A stretch of DNA of 6,096 bases from Candidatus Latescibacterota bacterium (GCA_022615275.1 JAKEHA010000043.1:1-6096), one strand, 5' to 3'; positions 1 through 6,085 are shown, counted from the stretch's first letter. Translations and numbers: made by a program. Notes: generated by a model from the letters alone, not told the origin.

Positions 1-156
1 TATAATGTGGACTTGTTAGTAGGGCTGGCAAAACTTGACGATGCGGCCAGTATCAAGGAGGCGTCGGTCATGCTTTCAGGACGGGAAAAAGTTGCTGTGC
101 TCAGTCACCGTGCTGGCTTTGAGCGGCTGGTCCAGCTCGCGCCAAGGCCAAGATAG
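1..156 (+). CDS. Unrecognised C-terminal protein fragment at window edge (probably foreign to the rest)
   Basis: The first reading frame is open from base 1 and ends at TAG 154-156, giving 51 residues with no start in view. The peptide looks helical and charged, with stretches such as LAKLDDAASIKEA and GREKVAVLSHRAGFERL. I do not recognise the family. Codon choice (TTA, GTA, AAA, CTT, TCA, GGA) differs from the G/C-ending codons everywhere else, and GC over the first 120 bases is about 51% by hand count, clearly below the rest. The same frame, after the stop, becomes the proline-rich part of the next protein, which should have a cytoplasmic tail and a membrane helix here. I infer that this piece comes from another genome or locus and was joined in assembly or by rearrangement. 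It could also simply be non-coding. Confidence 0.25.
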   Translation, partial: YNVDLLVGLAKLDDAASIKEASVMLSGREKVAVLSHRAGFERLVQLAPRPR

Positions 157-957
157 TCCTGGCCTGTCTCTGCGCCCGAGCGCGTCGCCACCTCGGAGCC
201 GCCCAAGGGCGTCGAAGACAAACCGGTCGAGCAACCCAAGCCCAAGGCGCCGCCGCGCCAGTCGCCGACGCAACCCAAGGTGGCGCAGGACCGCGGCACC
301 CAGGGTCGCCAGAAGGCGCAGCAAGAGGTGACGAAGAACGTCGCCCAGGTGACGGGCTCGCTCGACAAGGTGATGGAGAACATTTCCAAAGCGCTGCCGG
401 CGTCGAACCAGCAGGTCGCCAGCTCGAGCAACGCGCGCGCGCGCCGCGCGCGGGGAGTGCGCGCAGGCCGCTCGAGCGAACAACTGGGATCGGTGGGCGG
501 GGTGTCGAACATCGCGGCGGCCGACGTGGCGGGCTCGGCGATCGACAACCGGGGCATCAGCATCGCGGCCATCACCGACCTCGCGGTCGACGGCGGCGGC
601 GGAACCGGCGTGGGTGGCGGCGGCTCGCCGGAAGGCCGCGCGGGCGCCAGCGGCAACGCGAGCTCGTACCGCAGCAACGAATCGCTTTTGAGCGTGGTAC
701 GCCGATACGCGCCCGGCATCCAGTTTTGTTACGACAACGAGCTCAAGAAGAACCCGGGCTTGCGCGGTAAGATCGTGGTCGCCATCACGGTTCTCGCGAA
801 CGGCGAAGTGAGCGAGGCTTCGGTGGTCGAGAACACACTGGGTTCGAAGTCCGTGACCGACTGCGTGCTCGCGCAGATTCACGGCTGGCGCTTCCCCGCG
901 ATCCCCTACGGCACGACCAGCTTCCGGGCGCCGTTCGTGTTCACGCCTCCCAACTAG
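157..957 (+). CDS. TonB-like protein with AgmX/PglI-type C-terminal domain, 5' end missing
   Basis: Envelope protein of the TonB/AgmX(GltJ) type, expected to span the periplasm from an inner-membrane anchor; its partner and cargo cannot be told from sequence. Visible order: a Pro/Lys linker (PKGVEDKPVEQPKPKAPP, about 190-250), a Gln/Lys helical stretch (280-420), an Arg/Ser-rich patch, a Gly-rich hinge with DGGGG and VGGGGS (about 589-640), then the C-terminal domain from about 663. That domain has the family pattern FCYDNELKKNPGLRGKIVV, a paired cysteine further on (codons 727-729 and 862-864), the GWRFPA motif and a final PFVFTPPN. The reading frame is plainly coding well before the first usable start (GTG 280), back to the TAG at 154-156, yet the cytoplasmic tail and membrane helix normal for the family are absent. 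The left end is therefore truncated by a junction near 156-165. Stop is TAG 955-957. Domain assignment is fairly secure; the function is inferred. Confidence 0.78.
   Translation, partial: SWPVSAPERVATSEPPKGVEDKPVEQPKPKAPPRQSPTQPKVAQDRGTQGRQKAQQEVTKNVAQVTGSLDKVMENISKALPASNQQVASSSNARARRARGVRAGRSSEQLGSVGGVSNIAAADVAGSAIDNRGISIAAITDLAVDGGGGTGVGGGGSPEGRAGASGNASSYRSNESLLSVVRRYAPGIQFCYDNELKKNPGLRGKIVVAITVLANGEVSEASVVENTLGSKSVTDCVLAQIHGWRFPAIPYGTTSFRAPFVFTPPN
432..452. repeat. Alternating CG tract inside the TonB-like gene
   Basis: Two abutting alternating C/G runs (432-444 and 445-452) make an almost pure CG tract within the coding sequence, encoding Ala/Arg residues (NARARRARGVRAG). Such a tract is slippage- and sequencing-error-prone and can favour left-handed DNA. 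The reading frame stays sensible on both sides, so I see no frameshift here. Confidence 0.5.
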
Positions 958-976
958 CGCGCGCCGAAACTTGCCG

Positions 977-1005
977 TTGGGAAACGGGGGCTCGTGCGCT
1001 ACACT
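977..1005 (+). promoter_or_regulatory. Possible sigma70-type promoter before the glycan cassette
   Basis: TTGGGA (977-982) and TACACT (1000-1005) are separated by exactly 17 bases. Each hexamer matches the sigma70 consensus at 4 of 6 positions. It lies in the 81-base gap between the TonB-like gene and the glycosyltransferase. A transcript would begin near 1012, upstream of ATG 1039 but downstream of the alternative GTG 994, which favours the ATG start. This is a weak match by eye; high-GC genomes give chance matches and the sigma factor specificity of this organism is unknown. Confidence 0.33.
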
Positions 1006-1038
1006 GGTCGCGGTGTCCGCCCCGGCTCGATCGCACGT

Positions 1039-2013
1039 ATGGCCGCCACACCACGCCCAACGTCTTCCCACTCGGACCGCGAGGAACGCGTCGCGGTTTT
1101 GCTTCCCTGTTATAACGAAGCGGTCACGATCGCCAAGGTGGTGGCGGATTTTCGCGAGGCGCTTCCCTTTGCCGACGTGTATGTATTCGACAACGATTCG
1201 AGCGACGACACGGCCCGCCTCGCGCGGGAGGCGGGAGCGATCGTGGTGGCGTCGCCGCGGCGGGGCAAAGGCAACGTCGTCCGTCACATGTTCGCCACGG
1301 TCGACGCCGACATCTACGTCATGGCGGACGGAGACGGGACGTATCCAGCCCACATGTCGCCCGCGCTGATCCGCATCCTCAAGGATGCCAACGCCGACAT
1401 GGTGGTGGGTACGCGCCTCCAGGACAACGAAGCGCGGTCGTTTCGCGCGCTTCACGAGTTCGGTAACCGATTCGTCGCCAGGCTCATCTCGACCTTGTTC
1501 TCGGCCTCGCTCACCGATGTGCTCTCCGGCTTCCGTGTCTTTCGGCGGCACTTCGTGCGCGCGCTCTACCTGCGCTCGAACGCCTTCGAGATCGAGACCG
1601 AGATCACACTCCAGGCACTGGTGAAGCAGCGCGTCGTCCGTGAAGTCCCGGTTCACTATGGCACCCGTCCACACGGAAGCCATTCGAAGCTCAACACCTG
1701 GTCGGACGGCGTCCTCGTGCTCAAGAGCGTGCTCCTCATCTTCCGCGACTACAAACCCCTGGCTTTCTTCTCGGTCGCGAGCGGGGTTTGCTTCGTTCTC
1801 GGGCTGATCGCGGGCTGGCCCCCCGTCAAGGACTACATCGACATCCGCTACGTGAATCACGTTCCCCTGGCGCTGTTGGCCGCGGCCCTCGAAGTGCTGG
1901 CCGTGCTGTTTTTGGGCATCGGGCTCATCCTGAACGCGATCAAGCGTTTCCACATGGAGAACCAGGAGCTCATCGTGGGGTTGCTCAAGGACACGGATCG
2001 CAATCGCGAGTGA
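1039..2013 (+). CDS. Family 2 glycosyltransferase with two C-terminal membrane helices (polyprenyl-phosphate sugar synthase-like)
   Basis: A 324-residue GT-A fold enzyme likely to move a sugar from a nucleotide donor onto a polyprenyl phosphate at the inner face of the membrane, as in the DPM1/DPG-synthase-like group. Visible motifs: LLPCYNEA (21-28), DNDSSDDT (51-58, the usual DNxSxDxT donor-site loop), RRGKG (74-78), the DGDG metal-binding DxD (D97, D99), a VGTR strand (123-126) and DVLSGFRVFRR (160-170). Two membrane segments follow, about 238-260 and 274-300, with a basic tail. I chose ATG 1039 because the conserved fold starts 17 residues later and a possible promoter would start transcripts after GTG 994, the in-frame alternative that adds 15 residues; neither has a strong ribosome site. 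It is the first gene of the cassette: the methyltransferase starts 7 bases after its stop. Family assignment is secure; the exact sugar and acceptor are unknown. Confidence 0.88.
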   Translation: MAATPRPTSSHSDREERVAVLLPCYNEAVTIAKVVADFREALPFADVYVFDNDSSDDTARLAREAGAIVVASPRRGKGNVVRHMFATVDADIYVMADGDGTYPAHMSPALIRILKDANADMVVGTRLQDNEARSFRALHEFGNRFVARLISTLFSASLTDVLSGFRVFRRHFVRALYLRSNAFEIETEITLQALVKQRVVREVPVHYGTRPHGSHSKLNTWSDGVLVLKSVLLIFRDYKPLAFFSVASGVCFVLGLIAGWPPVKDYIDIRYVNHVPLALLAAALEVLAVLFLGIGLILNAIKRFHMENQELIVGLLKDTDRNRE

Positions 2014-2020
2014 AGGCTGC

Positions 2021-2728
2021 ATGCGCGACTCGCAGTACCAGGGGGTCGACAATCTCGAGGTGCTCGCGAACGCGGCGCGCTACAATCGTTTTCTCGTCGA
2101 CTGCATCGTCGAGGCGAGTGCGGGGCGTCGCACCGCCCTGGACTTCGGGGCCGGCACCGGATCCATGTCGATCCTGGTGCGTGATCGCGGCCTGCGGATC
2201 GCGTGCGTCGAACCGGATCCGCGCCTGCGCGCCCGATTGAGCGGCCTCGGCTTCGACGTGTACGACGACGTCGCGCGCATTCCCGATCGCTCGCAGGAGT
2301 TCATCTACTCCGTGAACGTGCTGGAGCATATCGAGGACGATGAGGGTGCGCTCGCAGCGCTCTTTGCCAAGCTGAAACCCGGTGGCCGCTGTCTCGTGTA
2401 CGTGCCCGCGCTCCAATCGCTCTATACCAGCATGGACCGAAAGATCGGCCATCACCGCCGGTATCACCGGACCGGCCTGCTTCGTATAGCGACCCAAGCC
2501 GGCTTCACAATCGAGCGCGCTCGGTACGCGGACAGCCTGGGTGTGTTCGTGACGCTGGTCTACAAACTGATGGGAAGTCGAAGAGGCGACTTGTCCCCCG
2601 CGTCGGTGTGGATCTATGACCGCCTCGTGTTTCCCGCCAGCCACGCCTGCGATCGCCTCGGGTGCTCGCGGTGGTTCGGAAAGAACCTGGTGGTCGTGAT
2701 GCATCGTCCCCAGGAGGAGCGCGCGTGA
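2021..2728 (+). CDS. Class I SAM-dependent methyltransferase
   Basis: A 235-residue soluble methyltransferase of the broad Methyltransf_11/23 type. Motif I is LDFGAGTGS (40-48), the acidic end of strand 2 is VEPDP (63-67), which should bind the ribose of S-adenosylmethionine, motif IV is NVLEHIEDD (99-107), and the post-motif loop is LKPGGRCLVYVPA (118-130). After it comes MDRKIGHHRRYHR (138-150), a His/Arg-rich segment often seen in methyltransferases placed beside glycosyltransferases, followed by a C-terminal region with hydrophobic helices that may touch the membrane. The start ATG 2021 follows the upstream stop by 7 bases, with a modest GAAGG ribosome site at 2012-2016, partly inside the preceding stop codon. 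Its stop overlaps the next gene's start. The context suggests methylation of a sugar or lipid intermediate in the same pathway; the substrate is inferred, not shown. Confidence 0.85.
   Translation: MRDSQYQGVDNLEVLANAARYNRFLVDCIVEASAGRRTALDFGAGTGSMSILVRDRGLRIACVEPDPRLRARLSGLGFDVYDDVARIPDRSQEFIYSVNVLEHIEDDEGALAALFAKLKPGGRCLVYVPALQSLYTSMDRKIGHHRRYHRTGLLRIATQAGFTIERARYADSLGVFVTLVYKLMGSRRGDLSPASVWIYDRLVFPASHACDRLGCSRWFGKNLVVVMHRPQEERA
2712..2727 (+). promoter_or_regulatory. Strong ribosome binding site and GTGA overlap start
   Basis: AGGAGG at 2712-2717 lies 7 bases before GTG 2725-2727, and the GTG shares its last two bases with the methyltransferase stop TGA 2726-2728. This decides the start of the membrane protein: the upstream in-frame codons from 2662 lie wholly inside the methyltransferase. 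The arrangement is typical of translational coupling. Confidence 0.85.
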
Positions 2729-4377
2729 TCGCGCCCGACGCCGAAGCGTGCCCGGAAGCTCCGCGCGTGCCGCGTGTGCCGCGCGTGCGACTCGTGCACG
2801 CGGCCGCGTTCGCGTTCGGCATCGTTTTGTGCGGAGTGATATCGCTGCTCGCGGGGCAGGACAACAACTGGGACCTGCGAAACTACCACTTTTACAATCC
2901 GTATGCGCTCCTGAACGACCGCCTCGGTTTCGATTTCGCCCCCGCGCAACGGCAGACCTATCTCAATCCGTTCCTCGATGTGCCGTTCTATCTGGGAGTG
3001 TCTCATCTCGACCCTCGTGTGCTCGGGTTTCTGACGGGCGGCGTTCACGGGTTGAGTTTCGGTCTCGTGTTTGCGCTCGCCATGGTCGTGTTCCGAGGGC
3101 ACACCGCGAAGGTCCGACTGGCACTTTCCGTGTCGTGCGCGGGTGCCGGCCTGTACGGGCCCGTGTTCCTGGGTGAGGTGGGGGCGTCGCAGAACGACAT
3201 TCTCGTGGGCCTGTTCGTCCTCTTGCCGCTGCTGCTGCTCGTGCAAGCGCTGGTCGCGCACCAGTCGCTCGCGACACGCGAAGCGCGCAGGTCGCTGGTC
3301 GTGGCAACATTCGTCTTCGGCGCGGGGATGGGGCTCAAGCCGACGGTGATGCCCCACGCGCTGGCCCTCGCGGCAGCCGCGTGCGCGGTGGAAGGAACCT
3401 GGCGCGCGCGTGTGACGGTTCTCCTGGTCGCGTGTGGGCCGTTTCTCGCCGGCTTCCTCCTGACCAACGGTTACTGGATGCTGCGCTTGTGGCAGGAGTT
3501 CGGGAATCCGTTCTTCCCGTTCTCCAACGACGTGTTCCGGTCACCGTGGGCGGATCCGCGCTCGTATGCCGACCGCTCGATGATCCCGCAATCGCCGCGC
3601 GACGCCGTCACCCTCCCGTTCGCGTTCGTTCGCGAGAGCCAGTACACGTCGCTCCAGAATGGATTCCGGGACACGCGCTACGCGGTGCTGTACGCCGTGC
3701 TGTCGCTGTACGCGCTCATGCGGTCGTGGCAGCGCGTCATCCTGCGCTCGGCGGCGGCGCCATCCATGCCGATCGAGTCCCGCTTCTTGATGATCTTCTT
3801 CGTGGTCTCGTTCGTCGCCTGGGAGACGATGTTCTGCATCATTCGGTACGCGTCGGTGCTCGAGCTGCTCGCGCCACTACTCGTGGTCGTCGTGGCCGCG
3901 CGGGTCGTGGGACGCGGAGTCGCGCAATCGATCATCGTTGCCACCGCCGTGTTTGCGTTGCAACTGGCCACGGTGAATCCGATTCAACAAGAGCGCCTGG
4001 AGTGGACGGGGACGTTCTGGGACGCGCAGATTCCAACCCTGCCCAATCCCGAGCAGACCCTTGTTCTCATCGCGAACTCGCGGCCGTTGGCCTACCTGAT
4101 CCCCGTGTTTCCACCCGAGGTTCGATGGCTGAGTCTCGATAACAACCTGACGCGGCCGTCCGCGAAGACGAAAATGCAGGAGGAGATGCGCCGGATGATC
4201 GCGTGGCACACCGGCGACGTGTACTTGCTGTCGCGGGCGGAACCCAGCCCCTTGCTTGCACACGACGTGGCGGTGGTGAGCTACTACGGTCTCCGGCTGG
4301 AGAGCGACGTCCGACTACCCGTTGTCAGCCGGCACTCTCCCCCCGGGATGCATCTGTGGAAGCTGGAGCGCTACTAG
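2725..4377 (+). CDS. Polytopic membrane protein, GT-C-like glycosyltransferase candidate
   Basis: A 550-residue integral membrane protein with about ten hydrophobic segments (roughly 24-43, 100-123, 133-150, 157-178, 191-220, 230-250, 317-335, 353-373, 378-394, 398-415) and a soluble C-terminal part (about 420-550). Between the first and second helix lies DNNWDLRNYHFYNPYALL (46-63), then QTYLNPFLDVPFY (77-89). An acidic residue in the first outer loop is the usual catalytic site of GT-C enzymes, which take sugars from polyprenyl-phosphate donors outside the inner membrane; D50 is my candidate. The N-terminus carries a PRVPRVPRVR repeat (13-22). The neighbouring GT2 enzyme resembles synthases that make such donors, which supports the reading. 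I cannot assign a named family; it could instead be an unrelated conserved membrane protein. The stop TAG 4375-4377 overlaps the convergent gene's stop in a CTAG. Confidence 0.75.
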   Translation: MIAPDAEACPEAPRVPRVPRVRLVHAAAFAFGIVLCGVISLLAGQDNNWDLRNYHFYNPYALLNDRLGFDFAPAQRQTYLNPFLDVPFYLGVSHLDPRVLGFLTGGVHGLSFGLVFALAMVVFRGHTAKVRLALSVSCAGAGLYGPVFLGEVGASQNDILVGLFVLLPLLLLVQALVAHQSLATREARRSLVVATFVFGAGMGLKPTVMPHALALAAAACAVEGTWRARVTVLLVACGPFLAGFLLTNGYWMLRLWQEFGNPFFPFSNDVFRSPWADPRSYADRSMIPQSPRDAVTLPFAFVRESQYTSLQNGFRDTRYAVLYAVLSLYALMRSWQRVILRSAAAPSMPIESRFLMIFFVVSFVAWETMFCIIRYASVLELLAPLLVVVVAARVVGRGVAQSIIVATAVFALQLATVNPIQQERLEWTGTFWDAQIPTLPNPEQTLVLIANSRPLAYLIPVFPPEVRWLSLDNNLTRPSAKTKMQEEMRRMIAWHTGDVYLLSRAEPSPLLAHDVAVVSYYGLRLESDVRLPVVSRHSPPGMHLWKLERY

Positions 4378-4601
4378 CTCCGCTTGTCGATCCACGGCCG
4401 ACGCCGAGTGCCGAATCGGCGCACGAGCAAGACCGCCGCGAGCGTCGCTATGACGACGCCGATCCAAGCGTGCTCCGGCTCCAAGAAGACATGCAGCAAC
4501 GACCCGGTCCAGCGCGGGTCGCCGTGTCCGTCGTGCGCGCGGGCGGTGGTGGCGAGTGGCGTGGCCATGATTGCGGCGATGATCGAAGAGCAGTCTCTCA
4601 A
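4374..4601 (-). CDS. Small exported His-rich single-helix membrane protein
   Basis: A 75-residue protein. From TTG 4601 the product begins MRDCSSIIAAIMATPLATTARA, a short signal-peptide-like stretch ending in ARA before HDGHG (23-27). A periplasmic part follows (about 23-45) with H37, E41, E43 and H44 (LLHVFLEPEH), then one membrane helix WIGVVIATLAAVLLV (46-60) and a basic tail RRFGTRRR. I recall short AHxGHG...EPEH-type proteins in other bacteria, related in style to HupE/UreJ nickel-transport segments, but I cannot name a family. The cluster of His and acidic residues suggests metal binding; that is inference. An in-frame TGA (4607-4605) lies just upstream, so the only longer start is TTG, with an AGGTG ribosome-like site at 4612-4608; ATG 4568 would remove half the signal sequence. 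The stop overlaps the stop of the convergent membrane protein. Confidence 0.6.
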   Translation of the reverse strand: MRDCSSIIAAIMATPLATTARAHDGHGDPRWTGSLLHVFLEPEHAWIGVVIATLAAVLLVRRFGTRRRPWIDKRS

Positions 4602-4647
4602 GATTCACACCTACCGGGGCTCGTGCTCGGGTTTCATTGCGGTGGAA

Positions 4648-5769
4648 TTACACACCGCGGCCAGACATCGTGACCGGGGTACCGAGAAACCTACCATATC
4701 GGCGACCGGCCGCGGCGACCGCGTCCTTCTCGCCGGCCGTGAGCCGTCTCAAAGGGCGAATCGCGACGTCGACCGCGCCCTCGAGGAGCGTGCGCTTCCA
4801 CGTCCCCGCGATCAGCCCATCGATGGTCAGCACCGAGGTGAGCGCGTTGCCCATGCGGAGCAACTCGTTCCTGAACTCCCCGCCACCCAACGCACTTCGA
4901 TCCTTGTACGCGATCGTGTACTCGTCGTAGATCGACAATAGCATCGCCACCGACGTTGCCGGCTTCGGCACGCGCGCGGGCGCGAACCAGTACGTCTTTC
5001 CGTCGACGGTTTTCGCAATCAGTTCGGGTTTCACCGCGTCGAGCGCCGCGGTCGCGTCCTTCACGGTCAATCCCGACCACCACGTGAAGTCCTTCACCTG
5101 CGCAGGACCGTGGGAGACGAAGTAGCGTCGCGCGAGCATCGCGAGCGCTTCGTCCCTATCGATGGAGCGTGCCCTCGGAACTCGCTCGTCGAGCAACGCG
5201 TACGTGAACTGCTTGCCGCGACGCGGCCCGCTGCAGATCAGGCCGTTCAACTCGCTGTGCATTACGATGCGCGCCAGGCGCTGTCCGCGCGCCTCGATGC
5301 GCGCACGCTCGAGACGCCCGGCGAGCTCGTCGCGTGTCAAGTGCCGGCCGCCCTCCAGAGCTCGTGCGATCACTGCGGCACAGCGCGTCAGCGTCTTCGC
5401 GGTAAGACCCAGCGTGCGATCGTAGTGGCTCAATATGCTTCGTACGCGGGGGGCGGTCAGCTCGAGCATCCAGCGGATGTCGCGCGGCGACACGAAGTGC
5501 CAGGTCGGCCGCATGACGTGCGTGCGCAGTATCGAACCATCGTTCATCGCCTTCTCGATCAACGCGTCGGTGGCATTGCGCACGCGCATCCCCAGGGCCC
5601 ACTTCGCGGCCGGATAGTCCTGGGCCTGGACGGCGCCCAGCCACGCCACGGCGGCGTGCGGATCGTCGAAGCGCGGTTTGTGCAGCGCGTGATTGTGGAG
5701 GCGAACGCGGACGATATCCGACGTCGACGAGACGCGATGACAAGATTTTCCACGCGTGTCCGCTACCAT
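4648..5769 (-). CDS. Winged-helix DNA-binding protein of the HTH_42 (AlkZ/YcaQ-like) superfamily
   Basis: A 373-residue cytoplasmic protein. Conserved segments in order: RLHNHAL (23-29), WLGAVQAQDYPAAKWALG (43-60), ILRTHVMRPTWHFVSPRDI (80-98), an ELTAPRV helix (103-109), MHSELNGLI (170-178), GPAQVKDFTWWSGL (221-234), LLSIYDEYTIAYKDR (277-291) and IAGTWKR (320-326). Together these match the family named HTH_42, whose characterised members AlkZ and YcaQ are DNA glycosylases that remove bulky alkylated bases or unhook crosslinks. The QAQ at 48-50 sits where AlkZ-like proteins have the catalytic Q-x-Q motif (YcaQ types have Q-x-D), so glycosylase activity is plausible but unproven. Length is normal and the gene looks intact. 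The start ATG 5769 has a GGTGA-like site just before it. It lies 43 bases after the FlgD-like tail on the same strand. Family call is confident; activity is inference. Confidence 0.87.
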   Translation of the reverse strand: MVADTRGKSCHRVSSTSDIVRVRLHNHALHKPRFDDPHAAVAWLGAVQAQDYPAAKWALGMRVRNATDALIEKAMNDGSILRTHVMRPTWHFVSPRDIRWMLELTAPRVRSILSHYDRTLGLTAKTLTRCAAVIARALEGGRHLTRDELAGRLERARIEARGQRLARIVMHSELNGLICSGPRRGKQFTYALLDERVPRARSIDRDEALAMLARRYFVSHGPAQVKDFTWWSGLTVKDATAALDAVKPELIAKTVDGKTYWFAPARVPKPATSVAMLLSIYDEYTIAYKDRSALGGGEFRNELLRMGNALTSVLTIDGLIAGTWKRTLLEGAVDVAIRPLRRLTAGEKDAVAAAGRRYGRFLGTPVTMSGRGV

Positions 5770-5812
5770 AGTGTCACCGGCGCGTTGTCGTCGGTTCGCT
5801 CAGGACGGAAGG

Positions 5813-5967
5813 CTACTTCACGAGAGTGAGCTTGAGCGTGCGCGTCCCCGACGCGGTCGACGCGCGCACGAAATACGCCCCGCTTGCGACCGTGCGGCCC
5901 GTGTCCCCCCGGCCGTCCCACGCGAACGTGGCGGACTCCGAGCGCAACCGGGCGTTCCACAACGTGC
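5813..5967 (-). CDS. FlgD-Ig-like / sorting-type C-terminal tail, 5' end missing
   Basis: The last ~50 residues of a secreted or surface protein. The visible peptide runs from about RTLWNARL through FAWDGRGDTGRTVASGAY to a final TLKLTLVK and TAG (5815-5813). This is the compact beta domain (W-D-G-x-x-x-x-G-x-x-V-x-S-G-x-Y) found at the C-terminus of many exported proteins of FCB-group and Eisenbacteria-like bacteria, related to the FlgD Ig-like domain and often acting as a secretion or anchoring tail. The rest of the protein is absent: upstream the sequence switches, in another frame, to a cysteine synthase-like fragment. Identity and size of the full protein cannot be told. Confidence 0.62.
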
Positions 5968-5975
5968 GGCTTCCG
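5960..5975. other. Probable chimeric junction
   Basis: Two unrelated coding fragments on the - strand meet here out of frame: the cysteine synthase frame has codons starting at positions divisible by 3, while the FlgD-like frame is offset by two bases. The break falls about at GAAGCC/GCACG on the - strand. Neither protein has its normal continuation across this point. Confidence 0.6.
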
Positions 5976-6085
5976 CGCGCGCGATCACGGCTTCGGCCAT
6001 GCGGTCCTTCATGCTGCCGGTGGGATTCTCCCACTCGAGCTTCGCGTAGATCTCGCCGCAATGGGGCGGCACCACCTTGCGCAGC
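5968..6085 (-). CDS. Cysteine synthase family (PLP-dependent) N-terminal fragment
   Basis: About 39 residues in one frame: LRKVVPP, then IYAKLEWENPTGSMKDRMA and IARAEA. This is the hallmark of the O-acetylserine sulfhydrylase/cystathionine beta-synthase fold; the lysine of S-M-K-D-R (codon 6009-6007) should carry the PLP cofactor. The expected start (a GNTPL-type motif) lies just beyond the adapter bases at the window edge. On the other side the family match stops near 5968 and the frame continues as meaningless Arg/Gly-rich sequence, while a FlgD-like tail begins in a different frame. The piece is therefore cut at both ends. Family call is strong despite the length; whether it truly neighbours the other genes is doubtful. 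Confidence 0.7.

Noticed and set aside
1..6. TATAAT at the extreme left edge, a perfect -10 hexamer
   Set aside because: No -35 can be seen because the window begins here, and it lies within an open frame of a probably foreign fragment.
164..171. CTGTCTCT, equal to the first eight bases of the Nextera transposon end, near the left junction
   Set aside because: Only eight bases match and the next bases diverge, while the adapter at the right end is the ligation type. Coincidence is more likely.
994..1038. GTG 994 as start of the glycosyltransferase
   Set aside because: The G-rich stretch before it is only 3 bases away, too close for a ribosome site, and the added 15 residues show no family resemblance. 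It remains a possible alternative.
76..2052. A very long open frame (about 650 codons) on the - strand across the TonB-like and glycosyltransferase genes
   Set aside because: Its translation is Arg/His/Ala/Val-rich with no recognisable domain and lies opposite genes with clear motifs. In high-GC DNA the antisense frame is often free of stops, so this is a shadow.
2662..2724. Earlier ATG start (2662) for the membrane protein
   Set aside because: It lies inside the methyltransferase with no ribosome site, and GTG 2725 has an ideal AGGAGG at the right distance.
4402..4421. Perfect 6-base stem (CGCCGA/TCGGCG) with an 8-base loop just after the convergent stops
   Set aside because: It has no T-run on either strand and lies inside the coding sequence of the small - strand protein, so it is not a convincing terminator.
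5813..6085. A genuine fusion of cysteine synthase with a FlgD-like domain
   Set aside because: The two parts are in different frames, the PLP enzyme is cut after about 40 residues, and the end carries adapter sequence.
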